Shown: positions 33,547 through 42,650 of the stretch, in pieces
Numbering within the stretch: position 1 is the stretch's first letter
Layout: each line of letters starts with the position of its first letter
From: Microbacterium maritypicum
GTDB lineage: Bacteria > Actinomycetota > Actinomycetes > Actinomycetales > Microbacteriaceae
Direction: 5' to 3'
Length of the DNA stretch: 64,000 nt
Assembly (NCBI RefSeq): GCF_041529975.1
Contig: NZ_CP168030.1
Location: forward strand, 186,001-250,000
The notes under the pieces: generated by a model
Told to the model about the DNA's origin: nothing
What the model saw: only the letters and a program-made list of their open reading frames with translations
The model's database searches: none
Position numbers and translations under genes: made by a program

Positions 33547-34401
33547 TCAGGGGGACGGGATGCCGACGAGGGCGGCACTGCGCTGCCAGAGGGCCTCGGC
33601 GAGATCCGGGTCGTTCACCTGCGGGTTGACCTTCGTGGTGAGGGTGCGCTCGTCGTAGTACGCGCCGGAGATCCACGTCTCGCCGGGGGTGCCCTCGATG
33701 AACCAGCGCAGAGTGTCGCCGCCCTTGTCCGCCCCGATCAGCAGGAGGTGTTTGAGCGGCGTGCGGTAGAGCAGCCGCATGATGCTCGACGAGTCGGACG
33801 CGAAGTTCGTCTGCACGGTGCCGGGGTGGAACGCCACTGCGCTGAGTCCGTCGGCGTGGAACTTCGTGTGCAGGCTCTCCGCGAACAGCACGTTGGCGAG
33901 CTTCGCGTCGCCATAGGCCTTGTTCGGGCTGAAGCGGCGGGCGTTGTCGAGGTCGTCGACGTCGATGTGCCCGAAGAGGCGGTGCGCGATGCTCGAGGTG
34001 TTGATGACCGCGCCGCCGGATGCCAACAGCTGCGGCAGCAGCAGGTTCGTGAGCAGGAACGGCGCCAGGTGATTGACCTGCATCGTCTTCTCGAAGCCGT
34101 CGACGGTCGGGGTCTGATCCCCGAAGATGCCCCCGGCGTTGTTCGCCAGGACGTGGATGCCGTCGTCCCCGACGGCGTCCGTGATCTTCTGGGCGAGTGC
34201 TCGCACGTCGTCGAGGCGCGCGAAGTCGGCGGTGAACCAGTCCGATCCGGTCTCCTCCGCGACGGCGCGGGTCTTATCGACCGATCGGCCGACCAGGATG
34301 AGCCGGTTCGACGGTGAGGCGAGGTGGCGGGCGGCCGCCGCGCCGATCCCGTCAGATGCCCCGGTGAGGACGATCGTCTTCTGGGCCACGGGTCGCGTCA
34401 C
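33547..34401 (-). CDS. SDR-family oxidoreductase (retinol dehydrogenase/protochlorophyllide reductase-like)
   Basis: 284 residues from GTG 34401, whose codon overlaps the GntR stop. The cofactor motif is LTGASDGIGAAAARHLA near 12-28, NNAGG near 92, Ser in INTSSIAHRLFG near 145, and Y-x-x-x-K as NKAYGDAKLANVLF near 175. SDRs of this group (ending in W-x-x-S) act on lipophilic or aldehyde substrates, but specificity is not predictable. It is co-transcribed with the FCD-type GntR regulator, which may link it to the TGCTATAGCA regulon. Confidence 0.75.
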   Translation of the reverse strand: MTRPVAQKTIVLTGASDGIGAAAARHLASPSNRLILVGRSVDKTRAVAEETGSDWFTADFARLDDVRALAQKITDAVGDDGIHVLANNAGGIFGDQTPTVDGFEKTMQVNHLAPFLLTNLLLPQLLASGGAVINTSSIAHRLFGHIDVDDLDNARRFSPNKAYGDAKLANVLFAESLHTKFHADGLSAVAFHPGTVQTNFASDSSSIMRLLYRTPLKHLLLIGADKGGDTLRWFIEGTPGETWISGAYYDERTLTTKVNPQVNDPDLAEALWQRSAALVGIPSP

Positions 34402-35054
34402 TCGGCCTCGGCCGAGGGCGTGATGCGCCGCACCGCGCGGGTGACGTGCTCGGCGATCACGGCCTGCGCCCGGTCGGGGTCGCCGCTCGCGATGGCATCG
34501 ACGATCTGCTGGTGGCTGCGCACGTGCTCCTCGAGCTCGGCGGGGTCGAGCGCCGCGTTCGCGGCGTGCAGGAATCCGGTGATGCGTCCGCGCAGCTGAC
34601 CACTCACCTCGTCGAGGAAGCGATGCTCGGCGAGGTCGGCGAGGGTCTCGTGGAACAGGCGGTCCTGGCGCAGCACCTCGTCGATGTCGCCGGGTGCCGC
34701 ATCCGACATCGCCTGGATGATGGCTCCGAGGCGGGCGGCGGATTCCTCGTTCCAGCGCTCCTGCACCCGGATGGCCATGAACTGTTCGAGCACGATCCGC
34801 AGGCTCGAGATCTCCTCCAGGTCCTGCGCGCTCAGCTGCGCGACGCGGGCCCCGCGGCGGGGCTCGCGGGTGATGAGGCGCTCCTCGGCCAGGCGGGTCA
34901 GGGCCTCGCGCACCGGGATGTGACTCACACCGAGCCGGTCGGCGAGCTTGCGTTCGACGAGGCGCTCGCCGGGCGCGAGCTCTCCGGAGTGGATGGCAGC
35001 GCGCAACTCGTCCGTGACCTGTTCGGCGATGTTCTGATCCGAGACGCTGCGCAC
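34398..35054 (-). CDS. GntR-family transcriptional regulator with FCD effector domain
   Basis: 218 residues from GTG 35054, chosen because AGGAGAG lies five bases before it (the longer frame to 35111 adds basic sequence). Residues about 8-70 are the GntR winged helix (TDELRAAIHSGELAPGERL, LADRLGVSHIPVREALTRL, LITREPRRGARVAQ). Residues 75-210 are an FCD all-helical domain (LRIVLEQFMAIRVQERW, DRLFHETLADLAEHRF, EEHVRSHQQIVDAIASGD) with the conserved Asp and His metal ligands. FCD regulators usually bind sugar acids or organic acids. The TGCTATAGCA-type sites in its own promoter and upstream of four other units are its likely operators. Confidence 0.85.
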   Translation of the reverse strand: MRSVSDQNIAEQVTDELRAAIHSGELAPGERLVERKLADRLGVSHIPVREALTRLAEERLITREPRRGARVAQLSAQDLEEISSLRIVLEQFMAIRVQERWNEESAARLGAIIQAMSDAAPGDIDEVLRQDRLFHETLADLAEHRFLDEVSGQLRGRITGFLHAANAALDPAELEEHVRSHQQIVDAIASGDPDRAQAVIAEHVTRAVRRITPSAEAE

Positions 35055-35118
35055 CGTGGCTCTCCTGTCTGTGCCGGAACCCGCGAGCCGTTCTCGGCCG
35101 AGTTCCTGCATCGACCGA

Positions 35119-35128
35119 TGCTATGGCA
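35119..35128. promoter_or_regulatory. candidate GntR operator, own promoter (TGCTATGGCA)
   Basis: One base differs from the perfect palindrome TGCTATAGCA. It lies 64 bases upstream of the GntR start, suggesting autoregulation, and about 100 bases from the ABC-operon site on the other side of the divergent region. Confidence 0.55.
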
Positions 35129-35226
35129 AATTCACCGCCGTGGCGGGATACGGGTCCGGGTGGGCGTAACGAGAACGTAATCGCATTCGCTCGATTCGCA
35201 CTAGACGCAGCCGGGGGTTTGCTACA

Positions 35227-35236
35227 TGCTATAGCG
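35227..35236. promoter_or_regulatory. candidate GntR operator, ABC operon (TGCTATAGCG)
   Basis: It matches TGCTATAGCA except the last base and lies 43 bases before the binding-protein start. The TATAGC inside it could double as the promoter -10, so a bound repressor would block polymerase. Confidence 0.6.
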
Positions 35237-35279
35237 AAACCCTTCCACCCGAATGCATCACCGACACTTGGAGGCACCC

Positions 35280-36818
35280 ATGTCGCGTCGTCGTGTATTG
35301 CTCGGCGGAGCAGCGTTGCTCACCGCCGCGCTCCTCATCGCTGGCTGCAGCAGCACCCCCTCGACTCCTGACGGCCAGACGCAGGACGGCGGCACCTTGA
35401 CCGTCGCCGCCGCTCAAGGCATCCCGCAGCTGAACCCCGCCATCCGCACCTTCGCCTGGGAGGAGGTGCTGTTCCCCCTGCTCTGGAACGGTCTGACCAA
35501 GACCGATGAGTCGGGCGAGATCGTCGGCGACCTCGCCGAGAAGTGGGAGGCGTCGCCGGACCAGAAGACCTGGACCTTCACCGTCCGGGACGGCGTCACG
35601 TTCTCGAACGGCGACGCCTTCACCGCCGAGGACGCCGTCGCATCGTTCGACTACTACCTCGACCCGGAGACCGCGACCCAGGAGAAGAACAAGATCGACA
35701 TGGTCACGGACGTCACGGCGCCCGACGAGAAGACCGTCGTCATCACCCTCTCCGAGCCCATCGCGACCTTCGCGGCCGGCATCGTCTGGGTCAAGATGCT
35801 CGACGTCGATGCGCTCGCCACGATCGACAAGGAGCCGATCGGCACCGGCCCGTACATCGTCGATGCGTTCACGCCCGACGACAGCCTGACCCTCGTGCCG
35901 AACCCCGAGTACTTCGGTGAGGAGCCGGTCCTCGACGAGATCACGATCGTCAAGGCCGCAGAGTCCACGGCCGCGGTCACGGGGCTGCGCTCGGGCGACA
36001 TCGACGTGCTGTGGTCCGTACCGCAGGGCGATGTGGCCGGGCTCGAAGGCGGCGGCGACATCGCGCTCGTCAAGCCTGACAACCCCAGCCAGTGGCCGTC
36101 GTGGGAAGTCGACACCCAGTCCGCGCCGTTCAACGATGTGCGCGCACGCCAGGCTCTCGCCTACGCGACCGACCGCGAAGCGATCCTCGAGGCGGCGTAC
36201 TACGGGCAGGGCACGGTCTCACCCACGAACAACGCCCTCGGCGAGGTCAACCCGTGGTTCGGCGGCGACCTGACCGACTACTCGTACGACCTCGACAAGG
36301 CGAAGGAGCTGTTCGCCGAAGCGGGCATCACCGAGGGCAGCACGCTCACCTGGTGGGGTATCGCGGGGCAGTACCCGGAGTGGAACACGAGCGGTGAGAT
36401 CCTGCAGGCGAGCCTGAAGGAGATCGGCATCACGCTGAAGATCGACAACAACGACATCGGCACCTGGGTGGACTCGTTCTACCCGGCGGGCAAGAGCTTC
36501 CCCGGTTACATCGTGCCGAACTTCCAGTCGACGCCGCCGGAGCCGGCCTATTCGCTGAACTTCTATCTCGAAGGCCGTTGCGAGTGCAACTGGGTCGACC
36601 CCGACTTCCAGACCGCGTTCGCGGATGCCGTGGCCGAGCCGGACGAGGCCGCCCGAGCCGAGAAGTGGGGCACGGTGCAGACGATCGTCAACGAGCAGGT
36701 CCCGCTGATCGTGCCGCTGCAGTCGACGGTCGTCACGGCGACGAGCACGAAGGTCGACGGCGTGTGGGTCGAGGGCGGCGGACAGCTGCACCTCGAGAAC
36801 GCCCAGCTCAAGGGCTGA
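35280..36818 (+). CDS. ABC transporter substrate-binding lipoprotein, family 5 (peptide/oligosaccharide type)
   Basis: 512 residues from ATG 35280 behind TTGGAGG. The N-terminus MSRRRVLLGG is Arg-rich (Tat-like) and leads to the lipobox LIAGC, Cys about residue 24. The mature protein has the SBP_bac_5 pattern: LNPAIRTFAWEEVLFPLLWNG, WTFTVRDGVTFSNGDAFTAED near 95-115, GTGPYIVDAF near 190, ARQALAYATDREAILEAAY near 285. The family binds peptides, but also oligosaccharides and glycosides. Its neighbours here suggest a sugar-containing ligand. First gene of a five- to six-gene operon controlled by a TGCTATAGCA-type site. Confidence 0.85.
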   Translation: MSRRRVLLGGAALLTAALLIAGCSSTPSTPDGQTQDGGTLTVAAAQGIPQLNPAIRTFAWEEVLFPLLWNGLTKTDESGEIVGDLAEKWEASPDQKTWTFTVRDGVTFSNGDAFTAEDAVASFDYYLDPETATQEKNKIDMVTDVTAPDEKTVVITLSEPIATFAAGIVWVKMLDVDALATIDKEPIGTGPYIVDAFTPDDSLTLVPNPEYFGEEPVLDEITIVKAAESTAAVTGLRSGDIDVLWSVPQGDVAGLEGGGDIALVKPDNPSQWPSWEVDTQSAPFNDVRARQALAYATDREAILEAAYYGQGTVSPTNNALGEVNPWFGGDLTDYSYDLDKAKELFAEAGITEGSTLTWWGIAGQYPEWNTSGEILQASLKEIGITLKIDNNDIGTWVDSFYPAGKSFPGYIVPNFQSTPPEPAYSLNFYLEGRCECNWVDPDFQTAFADAVAEPDEAARAEKWGTVQTIVNEQVPLIVPLQSTVVTATSTKVDGVWVEGGGQLHLENAQLKG

Positions 36819-36819
36819 C

Positions 36820-37782
36820 GTGGCTCTGTCCATCCTTCGGCGGGTGGCGATCAGCATCGCGATGCTGATCGCCACCTCGCTTCTCGTGTTCGTCGTCCTG
36901 CGGCTGCTGCCGGGCGACCCCGTCATCACGCGCCTCGGCTCGACCCCGGGTGTGGATGCCGAGATGCTCCAGCGCCTGCGCGAGGAGGCCGGCCTCGACG
37001 CTCCGATCATCGAGCAGTACCTGCGCTGGATCGGCGGCGTCTTCACCGGCGACTTCGGTCAGTCGTACTTCAACCAGTACTCGGTGTCGGAGCTCATCGC
37101 GCAGCGACTCCCGGCCACGCTCGAGCTCACGCTGATCGGCATCGTGCTCGCTGTCATCATCGCGACTCCAGCCGCCGTGATCGCGTCGCTGCGCCCACTC
37201 GGCGTGGTCGACCGCGCCCTCACCGCCATCTCGACCGCCGGCATGGCGTTGCCGCAGTTCCTGATCGGCATCGTGCTGATCGTGGTCTTCGCCGTGCAGC
37301 TCAAGGTCCTCCCCGCACGCGGCTACACGCCGTTCGGGGAGGACCCCGCAGACAACCTCGTGCGGATGATCCTCCCCGCCTTCACGCTCGCTTTCGCCGC
37401 TGCGCCACTGCTCATGCGGTTCCTGCGAGCGTCGATGGTCGAGGTGCTCGACGCTCCCTACATCCGCACCGCTCGCGGCAAGGGGCAGTCGGCCAGTGGT
37501 GTCGTGATCGGGCACGCGCTGCGCAATGCGCTGATCCCCGGTCTCACGATGCTCGGTCTCATCGTCGGGTACACCCTCGGCGGCGTCGTGATCGTGGAGT
37601 ACGTGTTCGGCGTGCCGGGGCTCGGCTCGCTCGCGATCGACGCGGTCTTCAAGCGCGACTACGCGGTGCTGCAGTCGGTCGTGCTTCTGATCTCCGCGAT
37701 GTTCATCCTCACCACGCTCATCGTCGACCTCCTCTACGGTGTGCTCGACCCGCGTCTTCGTGCTAGGAGCAGCCGTGGCTGA
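36820..37782 (+). CDS. ABC transporter permease (DppB/OppB-like)
   Basis: 320 residues from GTG 36820, one base after the preceding stop. N-terminal helix with LLVFVVLRLLPGDPV, the hallmark of DppB-type permeases, then a periplasmic loop and five further helices. The EAA-type loop reads APYIRTARGKGQSASGVVIGH near 210-230, followed by HALRNALIPGLTMLGL. Overlaps the next permease by eight bases. Confidence 0.87.
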   Translation: MALSILRRVAISIAMLIATSLLVFVVLRLLPGDPVITRLGSTPGVDAEMLQRLREEAGLDAPIIEQYLRWIGGVFTGDFGQSYFNQYSVSELIAQRLPATLELTLIGIVLAVIIATPAAVIASLRPLGVVDRALTAISTAGMALPQFLIGIVLIVVFAVQLKVLPARGYTPFGEDPADNLVRMILPAFTLAFAAAPLLMRFLRASMVEVLDAPYIRTARGKGQSASGVVIGHALRNALIPGLTMLGLIVGYTLGGVVIVEYVFGVPGLGSLAIDAVFKRDYAVLQSVVLLISAMFILTTLIVDLLYGVLDPRLRARSSRG

Positions 37783-38623
37783 CACCCTCACCCTCGCTCT
37801 GCGCTCGGCCCGCCCGCGTCGCCGTCTCGCGGTCGCGTCGTGGATTCCGCTCGCCCTCCTCGGCGTGATCGTGCTGGCCTGCGTGCTCGCACCGGTGATC
37901 GCGCCCTACGATCCCTCGGCGCAATCGCCCGACCGGTTCGCCGGTCCGTCAGCCGGGCACCTGTTCGGCACCGACGAGCTCGGGCGCGACCTGTTCAGCC
38001 GCGTGCTGTACGGCGGACAGCTGACGATCTTCATCGCCGGTGGTGCGACCCTGGTCGCCATGGTGCTCGGCATCGCGTGGGGGATGGCGGCCGCGTTCGC
38101 CCGCGGTGTGTGGGACGAGATCCTGATGCGTCTGGCCGACACGGTCATGGCGATCCCGCAGATCCTGTTCGCGCTCGTCTTCATCTCGGCGTTCGGCGCC
38201 GATCCGGTCAAACTGGCCGTGATCATCGGCATCCTGCTCACCCCCACCACCGCGCGCCTGGTGCGCTCCTCGGTGCTCAGTGAGCTGCAGGAGGACTACT
38301 TCACGGCCGCCGTCGCCTTCGGCTCGAAGCGCAGCCGACTGCTGTTCGCCGAGGTGCTGCCGAATGCCCGCGGGCCGATCGTGGTGCAGGCGGCCATCAA
38401 CGCCGCGAACGCGATCCTCCTCGAGGCGTCGATGAGCTTCGTCGGCCTCGGCATCGCGCCGCCCGAAGCCACCTGGGGGACCCTCGTGCAGCAGGGCTAC
38501 CAGAAGATGTACCAGTCGATCGGGTACGTGCTGTTCCCTGCGCTGTTCATCTTCGTCACCATCTGGCTGCTCAACGTGCTCGCCGATCAGTTCGGCGGCG
38601 ATCGGAAGGGGAAGGGACGATGA
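37775..38623 (+). CDS. ABC transporter permease (DppC/OppC-like)
   Basis: 282 residues from GTG 37775, preceded by AGGAG. N-terminal helix (IPLALLGVIVLACVLAPVIAPYDP), then HLFGTDELGRDLFSRVLYGG near 60-80, the conserved DppC segment after helix 1. The EAA-type loop EDYFTAAVAFGSKRSRLLF near 178 is followed by EVLPNARGPIVVQ. Partner of the DppB-like permease. Overlaps the ATPase start by four bases. Confidence 0.87.
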   Translation: MADTLTLALRSARPRRRLAVASWIPLALLGVIVLACVLAPVIAPYDPSAQSPDRFAGPSAGHLFGTDELGRDLFSRVLYGGQLTIFIAGGATLVAMVLGIAWGMAAAFARGVWDEILMRLADTVMAIPQILFALVFISAFGADPVKLAVIIGILLTPTTARLVRSSVLSELQEDYFTAAVAFGSKRSRLLFAEVLPNARGPIVVQAAINAANAILLEASMSFVGLGIAPPEATWGTLVQQGYQKMYQSIGYVLFPALFIFVTIWLLNVLADQFGGDRKGKGR

Positions 38624-40368
38624 CCGATGCCACGCCCGTCCTGCAGGTGCAGGACCTCACCGTCTCCTACGGCGACGCCATGCCGGTCAAGGGCATCTCG
38701 TTCGCGGTGCGCCCCGGCGAGCGGATCGGGCTGGTCGGCGAGTCCGGCTCGGGAAAGTCGCTCACGGCGCTCTCGATCATGCGCCTCAACGACGGCGCGA
38801 CGCTCGGCGGTAGCATCCGACTGCGCGATCGCGAGTTGCTCACTCTGAGCAAGCGCGAGATGACGAGGGTGCGCGGCGGCGAGATCGCCATGGTCTACCA
38901 GGACCCGATGTCGTCGCTCAACCCCGTGCGCACGATCGGGCACCAGCTCGTCGAGGCGATCCGGCTGCACGATCGGGTGCCGAAGGATGCGGCGCGGGCC
39001 AGGGCCGTAGAGCTGCTGACCGAGGTCGGTGTGCCGCTCCCCGAGGAGCGTCTTGCCCAGTACCCGCATGAATTCTCCGGTGGCATGCGGCAGCGCGTGA
39101 TGATCGCGATGGCCATGTCGTCTCGGCCGGCCGTCCTGATCGCCGACGAACCGACCACTGCGCTCGACGTCACGACTCAGTCGCGCATCATCGACCTGCT
39201 CGACCGCTTGGCCGATGAGCACGGCACCGCTGTGGTGCTCATCACGCACGACCTCGGCGTCGCCGCCGGCTTCTGCGAGCGCATCCACGTGATGCGGCAC
39301 GGGCGGGTGATCGAGGAGGCTCCGGTCGACACTCTCTACGCCGAGCCGGAGCATCCGTACACGAAGGCGCTGCTCGGAGCCGTGGTCGACCTCACGATCG
39401 ATGTGCACGAGCCGATCCGTACCGCCGCCGAGGTTCTCGAACGCGGCACCGAGCCGGTCGTCGAGGCGGGCTCGATCAGCGCGGTCGACCGCGCTCGGGA
39501 GTCGGGAGACGTGCTGGTCGATGTGCAAAGCGTCTCCAAGGTGTTCACCCTCGGCTCCGGTCGACGGGTGACCGCGGTCGACGACGTGTCGTTCCAGATC
39601 CGCCGCGGTGAGACCGTGGGGCTCGTGGGCGAGTCGGGCTCGGGCAAGTCGACCGTGTCGAAAGCCGTGCTCGCGCTCGGCGGAATCGATGCCGGAGCCG
39701 TGGTGTTCGACGGGCATCGTCCGCATGAGATGCGCGGTGAGGAGCTGCGGAACCTGCGGCGGCGGATGCAGATGGTGTTCCAGGATCCGTTCTCCGCGCT
39801 GAACCGGCGGCAGACCGTGGCCCAGATCATCGAGGCGCCACTGCTCGCACACGGCATCGGCAACCGCGTGACCCGCGCCGAGAAGGTGCGCGAGGCCATG
39901 CATCGGGTGCGGCTGGACGAGGAGTTCACCCACCGGCTGCCGCGCTCGATGTCGGGCGGCCAATGCCAGCGCGTGTCGATCGCGCGCTCGCTCGTGCTGG
40001 AGCCCGAATTCCTCGTGCTCGACGAGTCGGTGTCGGCGCTCGACGTGTCGATCCAGGCGCAGGTGCTCAATCTGCTGCGGGAACTCCAGGCCGAGCTGGG
40101 GCTGACGTACCTCTTCATCAGTCACGACCTCGCCGTTATCCGGTACATGTCGTCGACGGTGGCCGTGATGCAGCAGGGGCGGATCGTGGAGATCGGCGCG
40201 CGCGACGCCCTGTTCGCCGCTCCGCAGCACGAGTACACGCGCGGCCTCATGGCCGCGATTCCCGTGGCCGACCCGGTGCTCGAGCGTCGGCGACGTGCCG
40301 AGGCTGCAGTGCTCTGGCAGGCCCAGGGTGCCGTGACGGGCGCGGTTCCCGCCCGAACCACCCGATGA
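38620..40368 (+). CDS. fused ABC transporter ATPase (DppD-DppF in one protein)
   Basis: 582 residues with two complete ABC domains. Domain 1: Walker A GESGSGKS near 42, Q-loop VYQDPMSSLNP near 90, signature FSGGMRQR near 151, Walker B VLIADEPTTALDV near 170. Domain 2: Walker A GESGSGKS near 336, VFQDPFSALNR near 385, signature MSGGQCQR near 444, Walker B FLVLDESVSALDV near 465, where the usual D-E-P is D-E-S. Each domain ends with the oligopeptide-type C-terminal sequence (HPYTKALLGAV; HEYTRGLMAAIPV). Single-chain versions of the two ATPases are common in actinobacteria. It energises the transporter encoded just upstream. Confidence 0.9.
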   Translation: MTDATPVLQVQDLTVSYGDAMPVKGISFAVRPGERIGLVGESGSGKSLTALSIMRLNDGATLGGSIRLRDRELLTLSKREMTRVRGGEIAMVYQDPMSSLNPVRTIGHQLVEAIRLHDRVPKDAARARAVELLTEVGVPLPEERLAQYPHEFSGGMRQRVMIAMAMSSRPAVLIADEPTTALDVTTQSRIIDLLDRLADEHGTAVVLITHDLGVAAGFCERIHVMRHGRVIEEAPVDTLYAEPEHPYTKALLGAVVDLTIDVHEPIRTAAEVLERGTEPVVEAGSISAVDRARESGDVLVDVQSVSKVFTLGSGRRVTAVDDVSFQIRRGETVGLVGESGSGKSTVSKAVLALGGIDAGAVVFDGHRPHEMRGEELRNLRRRMQMVFQDPFSALNRRQTVAQIIEAPLLAHGIGNRVTRAEKVREAMHRVRLDEEFTHRLPRSMSGGQCQRVSIARSLVLEPEFLVLDESVSALDVSIQAQVLNLLRELQAELGLTYLFISHDLAVIRYMSSTVAVMQQGRIVEIGARDALFAAPQHEYTRGLMAAIPVADPVLERRRRAEAAVLWQAQGAVTGAVPARTTR

Positions 40369-40381
40369 CGAAGGAGTTGTC

Positions 40382-42616
40382 ATGACCGACCGACTGACCA
40401 CCGTGGCGGATTCCCCCGCACCCGCGACATCGCCCGTGACCCCCGCCACGCAAGACACCGTGCGTTCCACGGGGCGACGCGCCCTCATGGCCGGATTCGG
40501 TGCGGTCGCGCTCGGCGCTGCCGGCTCCCTCGCCGTCGCGACACCCGCGCAGGCGGCCCCCGTCGCCATGGGTGCGAAAGACATCACCAGGGCGGAGACC
40601 GTCGCCGACCTGTCCCGCCTGCGTGCGCGGGCCGGCGAGGTGGCCATCGTCGCCGGCTACCGGACACCGGGCGACGCCGGGCTGCTCGTGTACGTGGGGT
40701 CCGACGCGGCGAAGATCAAGCCCAACGGCGGCACGGTGGTCGCCGGCACGCGCGGCACCACCTGGCTGCTGCAGCATGACGGCACGCTCGACTTCCGGGT
40801 CTTCGGCATCACGGGGCCCGAGACGGCGGCCGATGATGCGCTCGCCGCGATGGTGAACGATCCCCGCATCCGGCGGATCGAAGCGCACACGGATCTGCTG
40901 TTCCAGAAGCGGCATCGCTTCACGCGCTCCCATCTCGAGATCGACTTCGGCGGGCATGTCATCGCGACCGAGGGCATCGAGCCGAACACCCACGACAACC
41001 CGTTCGGCGCCGTGATGTTCTTCACCGGGGTGTCCCGAGACGTCGTCGTCGAGCATCAGCTGGCCGAGGCCTGGCCTGAGCTGACGGATGCGGTCGCCGT
41101 CCCCGATGCGGCGAAGTTCCCGGTCGACACCTGGTGGGCGGTGCAGTGCGACACGGTCGCCGGGGGCGGCGCCGATGAGCGCGAGCTCCAGCGGTTCGTC
41201 CAGGTGACGCAGCAGATCGACGGACAGCACATCCGGATCAACTACCTCAACGGCTGGCCGCTGGACAAGGGCCGCACGCTCACCTGGCGGCAGATGGCTC
41301 CCGTCGAAGGGGTGCGCATCTCGAACATGCGGTTCCTCGGCGCCGGGCCCTTCGACGGACCCACCGACGGCTCGTTCCCCGACGCCCGCGAGCTGACCGG
41401 CTCGCACCCGATCGCCTTCGAGTACGCGATCGGATGCGATGTCGCCGATGTGCACGCCAGTCGCACCTGGTGGCCCGTCGTGATGCGGCGGTGGAACACC
41501 CACTTCACGACCGAACGCTGCTCGGTCGAGAACCCGCCCACGGTGTTCTACGGCGGCGCGGGGTATCTCACACAGCAGATCTACTGCCTCTACGGGCGGG
41601 TGAGCGACTGCACGTCGTCGAACGCGCGGCACCTCAACGACCTGACCGCCAGTGCCTACTGCCTCGTCGAGAACTGCCATGGTGACGGCGACGATCAGGG
41701 CGGCAACCCGTTCACCACCCACGGTCAGTACGAGCACGACCTCACCTTCATCGGCAACTCGGGGCTCATGGACATCGCCAACTCCGGTGCGCAGTGGGGT
41801 ACCTCCGCCAAGCGCATCACGGTGCGCGATCACGTCTGCTCATGGTTCGTCGCCGGCACGAAGATCAGCGACCTGACGCTGGAGAACGTGCGCGTGATCG
41901 GGCGGTCGACCTTCGACCCGCAGGCGACCATGACGATCAACGCCGACGGTGCCCAGGTTCGCGGCTGCACGGCCGGGCTGCTCGCCATCGGGCAGCGGTC
42001 GGCCCGATCGTCGCGGCCGACGACGATCGAGGACAGCACCTTCGCGCTCCCGAAAGACCAGGTGCTCATCCAGACCCCGGTCACGGTTCCCGTCAGCTTC
42101 GTGCGCTGCACGATCACCGGAATCGACGGGGCGAAGGCGCGCGGTTCCGGACCCGTCGAGTTCGTCGACTGCCGGTTGAGCGGCCCGGCGAAGGGCGCGC
42201 CCGCCGAGATCGGTGCGTCGAGGGTCACCATCCGGGGCGGCTCGGTGCGCGATGCCGTGCTCTCCGCGACCGCCGTGCGCGACCAGGCCATCGCGCTGGA
42301 GGGCGTCGAGCTCAGCACCGAGCGCGCGGAGGGCGCCATGCTGTCCCGAGCCGCCGGATCGGGGGTCATCACCTGGCGTCTGAGCGGCCTGACCTCGACG
42401 GCGCCGAAGGGCGTGGCACATGTCGACATCGGAACGGGCGTCAATCACGCGCGCGTCACCGGCAGCCAGTTCGTCGGAGGGCGGATGCGGTTGACCGACG
42501 GCTTCTCGGAGCCTTCCACACTGCTCTACAGCGACAACGTCGAGCGCGGTGTCGAGAAGGATGCTCCCGAGGCCGGAGACCGGGTGCTGATCGCCGACGT
42601 GCTGACGAGCGCGTGA
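40382..42616 (+). CDS. Tat-exported right-handed beta-helix protein (paralogue 2)
   Basis: 744 residues from ATG 40382 (GGAG nine bases upstream). Tat-type signal GRRALMAGFGAVALGAAG with a cut near AQAAPVA. The body is a parallel beta-helix closely related to the protein at 29337-31490. The middle third shares long identical strings, for example GGAGYLTQQIYCLYG and SAYCLVENCHGDGDDQG, while N- and C-terminal thirds are more diverged. It probably acts on, or binds, a polysaccharide outside the cell and supplies the adjacent ABC transporter. It lies 13 bases after the ATPase gene, so it is in the same operon. Confidence 0.77.
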   Translation: MTDRLTTVADSPAPATSPVTPATQDTVRSTGRRALMAGFGAVALGAAGSLAVATPAQAAPVAMGAKDITRAETVADLSRLRARAGEVAIVAGYRTPGDAGLLVYVGSDAAKIKPNGGTVVAGTRGTTWLLQHDGTLDFRVFGITGPETAADDALAAMVNDPRIRRIEAHTDLLFQKRHRFTRSHLEIDFGGHVIATEGIEPNTHDNPFGAVMFFTGVSRDVVVEHQLAEAWPELTDAVAVPDAAKFPVDTWWAVQCDTVAGGGADERELQRFVQVTQQIDGQHIRINYLNGWPLDKGRTLTWRQMAPVEGVRISNMRFLGAGPFDGPTDGSFPDARELTGSHPIAFEYAIGCDVADVHASRTWWPVVMRRWNTHFTTERCSVENPPTVFYGGAGYLTQQIYCLYGRVSDCTSSNARHLNDLTASAYCLVENCHGDGDDQGGNPFTTHGQYEHDLTFIGNSGLMDIANSGAQWGTSAKRITVRDHVCSWFVAGTKISDLTLENVRVIGRSTFDPQATMTINADGAQVRGCTAGLLAIGQRSARSSRPTTIEDSTFALPKDQVLIQTPVTVPVSFVRCTITGIDGAKARGSGPVEFVDCRLSGPAKGAPAEIGASRVTIRGGSVRDAVLSATAVRDQAIALEGVELSTERAEGAMLSRAAGSGVITWRLSGLTSTAPKGVAHVDIGTGVNHARVTGSQFVGGRMRLTDGFSEPSTLLYSDNVERGVEKDAPEAGDRVLIADVLTSA

Positions 42617-42650
42617 CCGACGGCATCATGGACAGCATGGAGGACCTCTC

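Noticed and set aside
38587..40647. 686-codon reverse frame opposite the fused ABC ATPase
   Set aside because: It is the antisense of two complete ABC domains with all motifs, so it is a shadow.
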